This document shows positions 1-6,166 of a stretch of 11,995 bases of DNA, piece after piece. Position 1 is the stretch's first letter, and the number at the start of each line of letters is the position of its first letter. The notes below the pieces were generated by a model. That model was not told the origin of the DNA. It was given only the letters and a program-made list of their open reading frames with translations, and made no database searches. The stretch spans positions 1 through 11,995 of the forward strand of contig CABSNL010000061.1 of the NCBI GenBank assembly GCA_902479095.1. Reading direction: 5' to 3'. The DNA comes from an uncultured Collinsella sp. Its GTDB lineage: Bacteria; Actinomycetota; Coriobacteriia; Coriobacteriales; Coriobacteriaceae. Both the position numbers and the translations under genes were made by a program.

Positions 1-218
1 CATTGCTCCTCGGGGCTGTAGGGGGAAAGCGAGTAGATGCCAGGGAGGTCCGTGATGGTAACGTTCTTGTCGCTTAGGAGCTTGGCTTCCTTTTTCTCAA
101 CCGTGACGCCGGGCCAGTTGCCAACGTAGCCGTTGGCGCCGGTGATCAGGTTGAAAAGCGTGGTCTTGCCGCAGTTGGGGTTACCCGCCAGCGCGACATG
201 GATCTGAGAATCCGCCAT
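1..218 (-). CDS. feoB: Ferrous iron transporter FeoB, N-terminal fragment (cut by window edge)
   Basis: This is the first 72 codons of FeoB, the inner-membrane Fe(II) transporter with an N-terminal GTPase domain. The visible part is the start of the G domain: a P-loop GNPNCGKTT at residues 12-20, the G2 threonine in PGVTVEKK (Thr39) and the G3 motif DLPG at 57-60. The rest, including the membrane permease, lies beyond the left edge. The ATG at 216-218 is preceded on the minus strand by AAGGA about 4-5 nt away, and the protein starts right at the G domain, as FeoB proteins do. Two feoA genes lie just upstream on the same strand, giving the usual feoA-feoB order. The 123-nt gap before it is longer than expected within an operon and holds two hairpins, so feoB may have its own control. 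The identification is firm; completeness cannot be judged. Confidence 0.95.
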   Translation of the reverse strand, partial: MADSQIHVALAGNPNCGKTTLFNLITGANGYVGNWPGVTVEKKEAKLLSDKNVTITDLPGIYSLSPYSPEEQ

Positions 219-293
219 TCAATCCTTCTTCCTTGTGCGCCTGCGCTGCTTTCTCCGCGCAGGCTGGATAATGTGCTTTAAAGTTGCTGTATT

Positions 294-313
294 AAGTTAG
301 AAAAACCTAACTT
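294..313. promoter_or_regulatory. Inverted repeat AAGTTAG-n6-CTAACTT before feoB, candidate metal-regulator site
   Basis: Seven-base arms at 294-300 and 307-313 are perfect inverted copies around the spacer AAAAAC. The same heptamer AAGTTAG recurs at 891-897 upstream of the first feoA gene. The half-site resembles the GGTTAG/CTAACC half-sites of DtxR/IdeR-type iron repressors, but the spacing differs, so the assignment is an inference. A second short hairpin (239-245 with 258-264) lies between it and the feoB ribosome binding site. An alternative reading is a weak attenuating hairpin. Confidence 0.35.
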
Positions 314-341
314 TATCTGCAGAAATATGCACCGCGAGTCC

Positions 342-563
342 TTACTGGACCTCGACGACGGCGGCCTCCTCCTTGCGGATGGAAAGCTCGTAGCCGCGCA
401 CGTTGATCTCGACCGGATCACCGAGCGGTGCAACCTTCACGACCTTGAACGAAGTGCCCTTGATGAGCCCCAGGTCCATAAGGTGGCGGCGAAGCGCACC
501 CTCACCGTGAAGCTTGACGATGGTGGAGCTCTCGCCCACCTTAACGTCACCCAACGTCTTCAT
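342..563 (-). CDS. feoA: FeoA family protein (copy nearest feoB)
   Basis: A 73-residue FeoA protein, a small SH3-like cytosolic partner of FeoB thought to support its transport or GTPase activity. The family pattern is clear: an N-terminal strand (TLGDVKVGESSTIVKL), the central helix-turn RRHLMDLGLIKGTSFKVVKVAPLGDPVEI, and the final strand GYELSIRKEEAAVVEV. Its length is normal for the family (about 70-85). The ATG at 561-563 has a strong GGGGGA ribosome binding site 7 nt upstream. It lies 40 nt downstream of a second feoA gene and 123 nt upstream of feoB, all on the minus strand. The role of either copy cannot be told from sequence alone. Confidence 0.9.
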   Translation of the reverse strand: MKTLGDVKVGESSTIVKLHGEGALRRHLMDLGLIKGTSFKVVKVAPLGDPVEINVRGYELSIRKEEAAVVEVQ

Positions 564-603
564 TTACTTGTCCCCCTTTCAGTTCGTACAGAAATACCGT
601 CGA

Positions 604-846
604 CTAACCGACGGTCATGATGTGCATGGCGACCTTGGAATCGATACCAAAGCGTGCGCCCAGCACAGTGACGATGATATTGGCGCCACTCGAGCTCACC
701 ACGTGGATTTCGCTGCCCTCGACAAAGCCGAGGTCCTTGAGGTGGTGCTTCATATCCTCATTGCCCTTTACACGAGACACGCGCACGGTTTCGCCCGCTT
801 TTACCATCGAAAGCGGCATTGCCGGCATCTGCGGTCCGCAAGACAT
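604..846 (-). CDS. feoA: FeoA family protein (first gene of the feo cluster)
   Basis: An 80-residue second FeoA-like protein. It has the same fold pattern as its neighbour (VKAGETVRVSRVKGNEDMKHHLKDLGFVEGSEIHVV, then GARFGIDSKVAMHIMTV). It carries an extra N-terminal stretch, MSCGPQMPAMPLSM, containing one cysteine and several methionines. Soft metal-binding residues at the N-terminus are suggestive but unproven. The ATG at 844-846 follows TTAGGAG with about 6 nt spacing, a strong ribosome binding site. It is the promoter-proximal gene of the cluster, and the 889-942 inverted repeat lies just upstream. Two FeoA proteins before FeoB are common in Gram-positive anaerobes, and the two sequences are clearly diverged rather than a recent duplication. 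Confidence 0.9.
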   Translation of the reverse strand: MSCGPQMPAMPLSMVKAGETVRVSRVKGNEDMKHHLKDLGFVEGSEIHVVSSSGANIIVTVLGARFGIDSKVAMHIMTVG

Positions 847-888
847 GAGTGGCTCCTAACGTCAGTTCGTCCTCAACATCGACATGGT

Positions 889-942
889 AAAAGTTAGCCA
901 CATCTATGTTCGCTTTAGTAAACTAACACGTGGTTAACTTTT
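889..942. promoter_or_regulatory. Inverted repeat upstream of feoA, candidate iron-responsive operator region
   Basis: The arms AAAAGTTAGCCAC (889-901) and GTGGTTAACTTTT (930-942) are complementary except for one G-T pair. Between them is a smaller palindrome, TTAGT-AA-ACTAA (915-926). The stretch is AT-rich compared with the coding DNA around it and sits 43-96 nt upstream of the first feoA start, where a promoter would be expected. The AAGTTAG half-site is shared with the repeat before feoB. A DtxR/IdeR-like regulator is my best guess; no regulator gene is in the window to support it. Confidence 0.4.
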
Positions 943-985
943 TGGAAAGGGTCCCCATTCAGATTTCGAAAAAGTTTCCTATACG

Positions 986-1027
986 AAACAAAAGAGGCAC
1001 CGCAAAGACGGTCTCTTTGCGGTGCCT
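986..1027 (-). terminator. Intrinsic terminator after the HPr gene
   Basis: A perfect 13-bp stem, AGGCACCGCAAAG (995-1007) with CTTTGCGGTGCCT (1015-1027), has a 7-nt loop. On the minus strand it is followed by TCTTTTGTTTCG, a U-rich tail. It lies 56 nt beyond the HPr stop codon and upstream of the feo cluster, so it separates the two transcription units. On the plus strand the tail is poor. Confidence 0.85.
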
Positions 1028-1082
1028 TGTCATACCAATTTATGAAGCAAAGAGGACTCTCCCCTATTTCACATTGTTACGC

Positions 1083-1331
1083 TTAGAGTGAGAGGTTTCT
1101 AATCGATGTGACACAGGAGGCCTCATCCACGCCCGAAACACGAAAGACGACGCTCTCGCCGCACTCGCCATAGAGGGCCATGAGCCCCATGACATCGCGG
1201 CCATCCGTGTGGCGATCGCCGATACTGACTGACACGTCGCTACGATGCTTGGCAATGATGTCATAGAGCAGTGCAACCGGGCGGGCATGCAGTCCCAACG
1301 GATCTTTAATCGTCTTTGTAAACTCGACCAT
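1083..1331 (-). CDS. HPr-like phosphocarrier protein, Asp in place of Ser46
   Basis: An 82-residue HPr-family protein, the small cytosolic phosphocarrier that passes phosphate from enzyme I to sugar-specific EIIA proteins in the PTS. The active site GLHARP is intact, with His15 and Arg17 in the family numbering. The second conserved block reads GRDVMGLMAL, where Firmicutes HPr has a serine at position 46 (the HPr kinase target). Here it is Asp46 (codon 1194-1196). I start at the ATG at 1329-1331, because GGGAGGGG lies just upstream and because His15 then falls at its canonical number. An upstream ATG at 1376 has no ribosome binding site and is only a few bases from the likely transcription start. 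The gene stands alone, with no enzyme I or EII nearby. It could be a PTS HPr or a regulatory HPr-like protein. The family call is firm; the symbol ptsH is left open. Confidence 0.88.
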   Translation of the reverse strand: MVEFTKTIKDPLGLHARPVALLYDIIAKHRSDVSVSIGDRHTDGRDVMGLMALYGECGESVVFRVSGVDEASCVTSIRNLSL

Positions 1332-1385
1332 GTCCCCTCCCACGACATCGTACATTCGGCCGGCAAACCCAGCCATGTGGTAGTT

Positions 1386-1391
1386 ATTGTA
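1386..1391 (-). promoter_or_regulatory. Possible -10 element of the HPr gene
   Basis: TACAAT on the minus strand matches five of six bases of the TATAAT consensus. It would place the transcript start near 1379, about 48 nt before the chosen start codon. No convincing -35 box is seen at the right distance, so this is a weak call. Confidence 0.3.
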
Positions 1392-1456
1392 GCGTTAGAT
1401 GCTTGTTGAAGCCCGCCAGAAGCTCGACCGGAAAGCGCGTCCCGTTATTTGGCTGG

Positions 1457-1537
1457 ATTCTGGGTCGCAGTTTCCAAAAGGACCCTGTTTGGGAAACTGC
1501 GACCCGTTTTGGACGCAAATTCCGGGTCGCAGTTTCC
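1457..1537. repeat. Three copies of GGGTCGCAGTTTCC in +, -, + orientation
   Basis: The 14-mer GGGTCGCAGTTTCC is at 1462-1475, its exact reverse complement at 1492-1505, and a third direct copy at 1524-1537. The first and third copies share a longer match (ATTCYGGGTCGCAGTTTCC). The middle copy can pair fully with either neighbour, so two mutually exclusive 14-bp hairpins are possible. The stretch is non-coding and lies between the HPr promoter region and the aspS terminator. It looks like a REP- or MITE-like repeat, but its genomic copy number cannot be seen here. Confidence 0.8.
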
Positions 1538-1578
1538 GCGACGCCCGGTCATCCCATGCCCTCACGACCTCGGCGCAT

Positions 1579-1611
1579 AAAAAACGAGAGAAGGTACGTG
1601 TCCTTCCCTCG
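1579..1611 (-). terminator. Intrinsic terminator of aspS
   Basis: On the minus strand CGAGGGAAGG pairs with CCTTCTCTCG (1585-1594 with 1602-1611, one mismatch) around a 7-nt loop. It is followed directly by six T residues (plus-strand A at 1579-1584). It begins 26 nt after the aspS stop codon. This is a textbook rho-independent terminator. Confidence 0.88.
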
Positions 1612-1636
1612 CAACAGGCAATATGTAGCCGCTCGC

Positions 1637-3424
1637 CTACATCAGGCGCAGGCTGACGTCCTTGAGCTGGGCGCCGCTAACGGCACTCGGAGCGCCCGAC
1701 ATAAGGTCGGAGCCGCTGGCCGTCTTGGGGAACGCCATGACGTCGCGGATGGAGTCGGAACCGGTGAGCAGCATGCACACGCGGTCCAGGCCCAGAGCGA
1801 AACCGCCCATCGGGGGCGCACCAAACTTGAGGGCCTCCATGAGGAAGCCAAACTGAGACTCGGCGCGCTCCTCGGTAAAGCCCAGGAGCTTGAGCATGGA
1901 CATCTGCATCTCGGCGTTGTGGATACGCATACCGCCGCCGCCGGCCTCAAAGCCGTCCATGACAAAGTCGTAGGTGCAAGAACCAGCTGCCAACGGGTCG
2001 GCCTCGATCTTGGCGATGTCGGTCTCGGTCGGCAGGGTAAAGGGCTGGTGCTCGGCAGCATAGGCCTTGCGGTCCTCATCCCAGTGGAACAGCGGGAAGT
2101 TGACGACCCACAGGAAGTCGTGACCCTCGCGCTTGATCTCGAGCGCGTTGGCCATGTGGGAACGCATGCCGCCCAGGATCTCGTCGGAGAGTAGGCGCGG
2201 GCCGGCAGCGAACATCACAAGGTCGCCAGGCTCGACGTCCATGCGCTCGCGCAGAGCAGCCATCTCCTCGTCCGAGAAGAACTTGACGATGGGGCTGTTG
2301 ATGGAGCCGTCCTCGCGGAAAGCGATCCATGCCAGGCCCTTGGCGCCAAACGTGGAAGCCACGCCGGCGAGCTTATCGATCTTGGCACGTGCCCAGGCAC
2401 CGGCGCCCTTGGCGTTAATGGCCTTGACGACAGAACCCTCCTCGTTTGCGGCAGTCGCAAAGACCTTGAACTTGGAGTTGGCAAAGATGTCGGTCAGGTC
2501 GACCAGGTGCATGCCATAGCGGGTATCGGGCTTGTCGGAGCCATAGGTGTCCATGGCCTCCCAGTAGTCCATGCGACGCAGCGGCGTGGGCATCTCGACA
2601 CCCATGCGACCGAAGGCATCGGACAGGACGTCTTCGAGCGCGCTCATGACGTCGTTCTGGTCCACGAAGGACATCTCGATATCGACCTGGGTGAACTCGG
2701 GCTGACGGTCGGCACGCAGGTCCTCGTCGCGGAAGCACTTGGCAACCTGGTAGTAGCGCTCGACGCCACCGACCATAAGCAGCTGCTTCAGGAGCTGCGG
2801 GGACTGCGGCAGGGCGTAGAAGTTACCCGGCTGAATACGGCTGGGAACGATGAAGTCGCGGGCGCCCTCGGGCGTGGACTTAAACAGGGAGGGCGTCTCG
2901 ACCTCCATGAACTCACGGTTGTGCAGCGCCTCGCGAATGGCAAAGGTAAAGTCGGAGCGCAGCTTGAGGTTGGCCATCATCTCGGGACGGCGGAGGTCCA
3001 GATAGCGATAGCGCAGGCGGGTGTCCTCGCTGGTCTCGATGCCGTCCTCGATCTGGAACGGCGGGGTGACGGACGTGTTGAGCACCTCGGCGTGGTCGGT
3101 CAGGACCTCGATCTCGCCGGTCGCGAGCTTGGTGTTGGTGGTCTCCTCGCCACGAGCGCGCACGACGCCGTGGATCTTGATGGGCCACTCGGGACGCATG
3201 GTCTCGGCGATCTTAAAGGCATCGCCGTCGGAGTGCTCGGGGTCGAAGGTGAGCTGCGTGATGCCCTCGCGGTCACGAAGGTCGCAGAAGATAAGGCCGC
3301 CGTGGTCGCGGCGACGGCTCACCCAACCGGTGAGGGTGACCTCTTCGCCCACGTTCTCGAAGCGAAGCTCGCCGCAGGTACGGGTGTGCATGGAATGCTC
3401 GTCAATGGGACGGGTCTGGCTCAT
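1637..3424 (-). CDS. aspS: Aspartyl-tRNA synthetase, bacterial type, probably non-discriminating
   Basis: A 595-residue class IIb synthetase that charges tRNA with aspartate in the cytosol. In order it has an N-terminal OB-fold anticodon-binding domain (about 1-115), the catalytic core with QSPQLLKQLLMVGG, motif 2 CFRDEDLRADRQPEFTQVDIE, a bacterial GAD insertion (roughly 300-430), and motif 3 GGFALGLDRV near the C-terminus. Its length is normal for bacteria. The ATG at 3422-3424 has a near-perfect AAAGGAGGATCA ribosome binding site; Met12 has none. The OB-fold reads RRRDHGGLIF with His41. In studied enzymes histidine here goes with non-discriminating AspRS, which also makes Asp-tRNA(Asn) for GatCAB, while E. 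coli has leucine. That part is inference. The gene is monocistronic, divergent from serB, and has its own terminator. Confidence 0.97.
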   Translation of the reverse strand: MSQTRPIDEHSMHTRTCGELRFENVGEEVTLTGWVSRRRDHGGLIFCDLRDREGITQLTFDPEHSDGDAFKIAETMRPEWPIKIHGVVRARGEETTNTKLATGEIEVLTDHAEVLNTSVTPPFQIEDGIETSEDTRLRYRYLDLRRPEMMANLKLRSDFTFAIREALHNREFMEVETPSLFKSTPEGARDFIVPSRIQPGNFYALPQSPQLLKQLLMVGGVERYYQVAKCFRDEDLRADRQPEFTQVDIEMSFVDQNDVMSALEDVLSDAFGRMGVEMPTPLRRMDYWEAMDTYGSDKPDTRYGMHLVDLTDIFANSKFKVFATAANEEGSVVKAINAKGAGAWARAKIDKLAGVASTFGAKGLAWIAFREDGSINSPIVKFFSDEEMAALRERMDVEPGDLVMFAAGPRLLSDEILGGMRSHMANALEIKREGHDFLWVVNFPLFHWDEDRKAYAAEHQPFTLPTETDIAKIEADPLAAGSCTYDFVMDGFEAGGGGMRIHNAEMQMSMLKLLGFTEERAESQFGFLMEALKFGAPPMGGFALGLDRVCMLLTGSDSIRDVMAFPKTASGSDLMSGAPSAVSGAQLKDVSLRLM

Positions 3425-3679
3425 ACCAGTGATCCTCCTTTATGGATCTGTGCCGCCCCGTGTCGTTCCGGGCGGCGTCGTACAGATTGCCCAGCCTGCG
3501 TAAACCGCGCAGCCGGACATGGCGTTCTATCTTATCGCACCCGCGTCGATGTGCCGCGAAAAAGTAGCTCTTGCCCAAAGACTTGACGGAGACGAAACAA
3601 TTGACGCACCGTGGCCGTCGCCCGGGCGTGCGGCGTGCGACAATGTGCCCCAATACAACTGCACTCGGAAAGGCCCCTC
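3425..3679. other. Divergent intergenic region between aspS and serB
   Basis: This 255-nt stretch must hold the aspS promoter (minus) and probably that of serB (plus). I see the aspS ribosome binding site at 3434-3439, a 7-bp hairpin in the aspS leader (3452-3458 with 3470-3476), and two TTGACG sequences at 3583-3588 and 3601-3606 that look like -35 boxes. Neither has a good -10 box at 16-18 nt. No T-box features were recognised. Confidence 0.4.
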
Positions 3680-4315
3680 ATGACCGCACGCCTCATCGTT
3701 ATGGATATCGACTCCACGCTCATCAACCAGGAGGTCATCGACCTGTTGGGCGAGGAGGCCGGCGTAGGCGAGCAAGTGGCGAAGATCACTGAGCGCGCCA
3801 TGCGCGGCGAGCTCGACTTTAAGCAGGCGCTCGAGGAGCGCGTGGGGCTGCTTGCCGGCTTGGACGAGAGTGTGTTCGAGCGCACCTTTGAGCGCGTGAC
3901 GTTTACCCCCGGCGCGCTGGAGCTTGTGCGCTCGGCGCACAGCAAGGGCTGGAAGGTCGGCGTGGTGAGCGGCGGCTTCCACGAGGTCGCCGATAAGATC
4001 GTGGCCGCCGCGGGCATCGATTTTTGCCTGGCCAACCGCCTGGAAGTCGTGGACGGCAAGCTCACGGGCAAGCTGGCGGCAGACATTGTGACCAAGGAGT
4101 CCAAGCTCATCCAGCTGCTGGACTGGGCAGTTGAGTGCGGTGTCGACATGGCCCATACCGTGGCAATCGGCGACGGCGCCAACGACATCCCCATGATTCA
4201 GGCCGCGGGCACGGGCATCGCGTTTTGTGCCAAGCCCAAGACGCGCGAGGCCGCCCCGTTTGCCATCGACGAGCGCAACCTGATGCTCGCCATGGACATC
4301 ATCCTGCGCGACTAG
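3680..4315 (+). CDS. serB: Phosphoserine phosphatase (HAD superfamily)
   Basis: A 211-residue HAD hydrolase of the SerB type. SerB removes phosphate from O-phosphoserine in the last step of serine synthesis. Motif I is MDIDSTLIN, with nucleophile Asp9 and acid/base Asp11. Glu18 and Arg54 sit where SerB substrate-binding residues are expected. Motif II is VVSGGF with Ser97, motif III includes Lys142, and motif IV is GDGANDIPM with Asp165 and Asp169. It lacks the N-terminal ACT-like extension of some SerB proteins, so it is the compact form. I start at ATG 3680 because GGAAAGG lies 6 nt upstream and the HAD strand begins at once; the frame opens further upstream without support. It is followed after 114 nt by larB. 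A related HAD phosphatase with another substrate remains possible. Confidence 0.88.
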   Translation: MTARLIVMDIDSTLINQEVIDLLGEEAGVGEQVAKITERAMRGELDFKQALEERVGLLAGLDESVFERTFERVTFTPGALELVRSAHSKGWKVGVVSGGFHEVADKIVAAAGIDFCLANRLEVVDGKLTGKLAADIVTKESKLIQLLDWAVECGVDMAHTVAIGDGANDIPMIQAAGTGIAFCAKPKTREAAPFAIDERNLMLAMDIILRD

Positions 4316-4351
4316 CCGATCCGTCTAACAATTGAATCAGTCTGTCCTATA

Positions 4352-4385
4352 GTTTCCGAACAATTTTGCCTTAGTGTTCGGAAAC
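4352..4385. promoter_or_regulatory. Perfect 11-bp inverted repeat upstream of larB, candidate operator
   Basis: GTTTCCGAACA (4352-4362) and TGTTCGGAAAC (4375-4385) are exact inverted copies separated by 12 nt. The repeat ends 45 nt before the larB start and 37 nt after the serB stop. There is no U-tract, which argues against a terminator. Its place just before the larB-larC-tetR unit suggests a repressor or activator site, possibly for the TetR protein encoded by the third gene. A possible -10 box, TAGACT (4401-4406), lies just downstream. No second copy is found before larA. Confidence 0.5.
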
Positions 4386-4429
4386 ATACCCTTTGAGTGC
4401 TAGACTTTGCGCCGTCGAAAGGAACATAT

Positions 4430-5212
4430 ATGGATAAGCGAGATCTTGAGCAATTGCTGAGCGATGTTGCCGACGGAGCAGTCGCCCCGGCAGTCGCCCT
4501 CACGCGCATCCAGACGGCGCCAACTGCCGATCTGGGTTTTGCGCAGCTCGATCTTTCGCGCGGGGTGCGCCAGGGAGCCGGCGAGGTTGTCTACGGTGCC
4601 GGTAAAACCGCCGAGCAAATTGCCGCCATTATCGAAGCACTGCGCGATGCCGGCCAGGAGCGCATCCTGGTCACGCGCCTGGATGCCGAAAAAGCCGCGC
4701 GCACCGCTGAGCTTCTCGGCAACGGCATTGACCTGGGATATGTCCCGGACGCCCAGCTCGCCCTCGCGGGCGGCAAGCCCTCCCCCACCGGCAACGGGCG
4801 CATCGTCGTCGCCTGCGCCGGCACGAGCGACCTGCCCGTCGCCGAGGAAGCCGCGTTGACGGCCGAGTTCTATGGCAACGAGGTCGACCGCCTCTACGAC
4901 GTAGGTGTCGCCGGCCTGCACCGCCTGCTCGCGCATGCCGAGGAACTTGCCCAGGCGCAGGTGGTCATCGCCATCGCCGGCATGGAGGGCGCGTTGGCGA
5001 GCGTTATCGGCGGTCTGGTGAGCTGTCCGGTCATTGCCGTTCCCACCAGCGTGGGTTACGGCGCAAGTTTTGGTGGCGTAGCCGCGCTGCTCGCCATGCT
5101 CAACTCCTGCGCCAGCGGCGTTTCGGTCGTCAATATCGACAACGGCTTTGGTGCCGCCTACCAGGCAAGTCTCATCAATCATCTGAGCGCCGGCACATCC
5201 CGCGCCCGTTAA
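4430..5212 (+). CDS. larB: LarB, pyridinium-3,5-biscarboxylic acid mononucleotide synthase
   Basis: A 260-residue LarB, first enzyme of the nickel-pincer nucleotide pathway. It carboxylates the pyridine ring of nicotinic acid adenine dinucleotide and hydrolyses the phosphoanhydride, giving P2CMN plus AMP. The N-terminal part has the LarB signature LDLSRGVRQGAGEVVYGAGKT. The C-terminal part is the PurE-like domain, with AGTSDLPVAEEA, GMEGALASVIGGL and VPTSVGYG. The segment MLNSCASGVSVVNIDNGFGA contains Cys227, which I take to be the cysteine reported to form a covalent pyridinyl intermediate. The ATG at 4430 has AAAGGA 6 nt upstream; the frame opens slightly earlier without a ribosome binding site. 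Its stop codon TAA forms part of the larC ribosome binding site, so the two are translationally linked. Length is slightly above the Lactobacillus protein. Confidence 0.95.
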   Translation: MDKRDLEQLLSDVADGAVAPAVALTRIQTAPTADLGFAQLDLSRGVRQGAGEVVYGAGKTAEQIAAIIEALRDAGQERILVTRLDAEKAARTAELLGNGIDLGYVPDAQLALAGGKPSPTGNGRIVVACAGTSDLPVAEEAALTAEFYGNEVDRLYDVGVAGLHRLLAHAEELAQAQVVIAIAGMEGALASVIGGLVSCPVIAVPTSVGYGASFGGVAALLAMLNSCASGVSVVNIDNGFGAAYQASLINHLSAGTSRAR

Positions 5213-5222
5213 GGAGCATTCC

Positions 5223-6164
5223 ATGTCCAACCATCAGCACACGCTTATCATCGACGGCACCTCGGGCATCAGCGGCGACATGACCGTCGCGGCCCTGCTC
5301 GATCTGGGCGCCAGCGAGGAGCACCTGCGCGAACAGCTCGCCACACTGCCGGTTGACGGGTTTGAGGTTGCCGTTACACGCGTAAACAAGCATGGCATCG
5401 ACGCCTGCGACTTTGACGTTCAGCTGGCAGAGGAGCTCGAGAACCACGATCACGATATGGCCTGGCTCTACGGCAACGAAGCAGCTGCCGAGCACGAGCA
5501 CGAACATGAGCACCACCATCATGACCACGACGAGCACGAGCACGAGCACTGCCACGAGCATGGCCACGAGGACCATCATCACGAGCACGAGCACTGCCAC
5601 GAGCATGGCCACGAGGACCATCATCACGCCCACCACCATCACCACCGTTCTTTGGCGGACGTCACTGCCATCATCGATGGCTCGCAGCTGAGCGATGGTG
5701 CCAAGCGTCGTGCCCTCGCCATCTTTACCGCACTCGCTGCAGCTGAGGCTAAAGCTCACGGCAAAACGCCCGAGACCGTCATGTTCCACGAAGTGGGCGC
5801 CGTCGACTCCATCGTCGACGTCTGCTCGGTCGCCATCTGCCTCGACGACCTGGGTATTGAGGATATCGTGGTCGAGTCGCTCTCCGAGGGCCACGGAACC
5901 ATCCGCTGCGCCCACGGCCTCATGCCCATTCCCGTCCCCGCTGTCGCCAACCTGTGCCAGGCGGGCAATATCGCCCTCACGCCTGCACCGGTCGCCGGCG
6001 AGCTCGTGACGCCCACGGGAGCCGCCATCGTCACCGCGCTGCGCACGTCCGACCAACTGCCCTCACGCTACCGTATCGAAGCCGTCGGCTACGGCGCCGG
6101 CAAGCGTCCCTACGAGGGTTGCTCCGGCACGCTCCGTTGTCTGCTCGTTCACGTGGATGCATAG
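5223..6164 (+). CDS. larC1: LarC1, nickel-insertion protein N-terminal half, with His-rich insert
   Basis: A 313-residue protein matching the N-terminal (C1) half of LarC, the nickel cyclometallase that puts Ni into the pincer nucleotide. Landmarks are LIIDGTSGISGDM near the start, FHEVGAVDSIVDVCSVA, GELVTPTGAAIVTAL and a final GYGAGKR. Between about residues 88 and 142 is a strongly His-rich insert with many His, Glu and Asp and two Cys, presumably for nickel storage. The protein ends where C1 ends. The C2 domain, known in LarC to bind CTP, is absent and is not encoded in the next frame, which is a TetR gene starting 2 nt later. In Lactobacillus plantarum C1 and C2 are joined by a programmed -1 frameshift. 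Here C2 must be elsewhere, replaced or lost. TAAGGAG (5210-5216) is the ribosome binding site. Confidence 0.9.
   Translation: MSNHQHTLIIDGTSGISGDMTVAALLDLGASEEHLREQLATLPVDGFEVAVTRVNKHGIDACDFDVQLAEELENHDHDMAWLYGNEAAAEHEHEHEHHHHDHDEHEHEHCHEHGHEDHHHEHEHCHEHGHEDHHHAHHHHHRSLADVTAIIDGSQLSDGAKRRALAIFTALAAAEAKAHGKTPETVMFHEVGAVDSIVDVCSVAICLDDLGIEDIVVESLSEGHGTIRCAHGLMPIPVPAVANLCQAGNIALTPAPVAGELVTPTGAAIVTALRTSDQLPSRYRIEAVGYGAGKRPYEGCSGTLRCLLVHVDA
5535..5628 (+). repeat. 45-bp perfect tandem repeat inside larC1 (His-rich coding)
   Basis: Two full copies plus 4 nt of a 45-bp unit, identical base for base: 5535-5579, 5580-5624, and CACG at 5625-5628. Each encodes the 15-residue unit HEHEHCHEHGHEDHH in frame, so each copy adds one Cys and many His. 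Perfect identity at the DNA level suggests a recent duplication by slippage. The repeat keeps the reading frame. Confidence 0.9.
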
Positions 6165-6166
6165 CC

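Noticed and set aside
1332..1376. Upstream ATG starts for the HPr gene
   Set aside because: They lack a ribosome binding site and would add residues not found in HPr. The 1331 start places the active-site His at position 15.
1403..2194. A 263-codon plus-strand open frame over the repeat and the 3' end of aspS
   Set aside because: It crosses the aspS terminator and repeat region and then runs antisense to aspS; no coding signature.
2507..3586. A 359-codon open frame on the plus strand opposite aspS
   Set aside because: It is fully explained as the antisense of aspS and its leader; no ribosome binding site or domain is seen.
3583..3606. Two TTGACG sequences as -35 boxes of a serB promoter
   Set aside because: Neither has a plausible -10 box at 16-18 nt; kept only as a remark on the intergenic region.
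5535..5628. Direct repeats that could be read as a small CRISPR array
   Set aside because: The units are contiguous without spacers, in frame, and encode a His-rich loop of LarC1.
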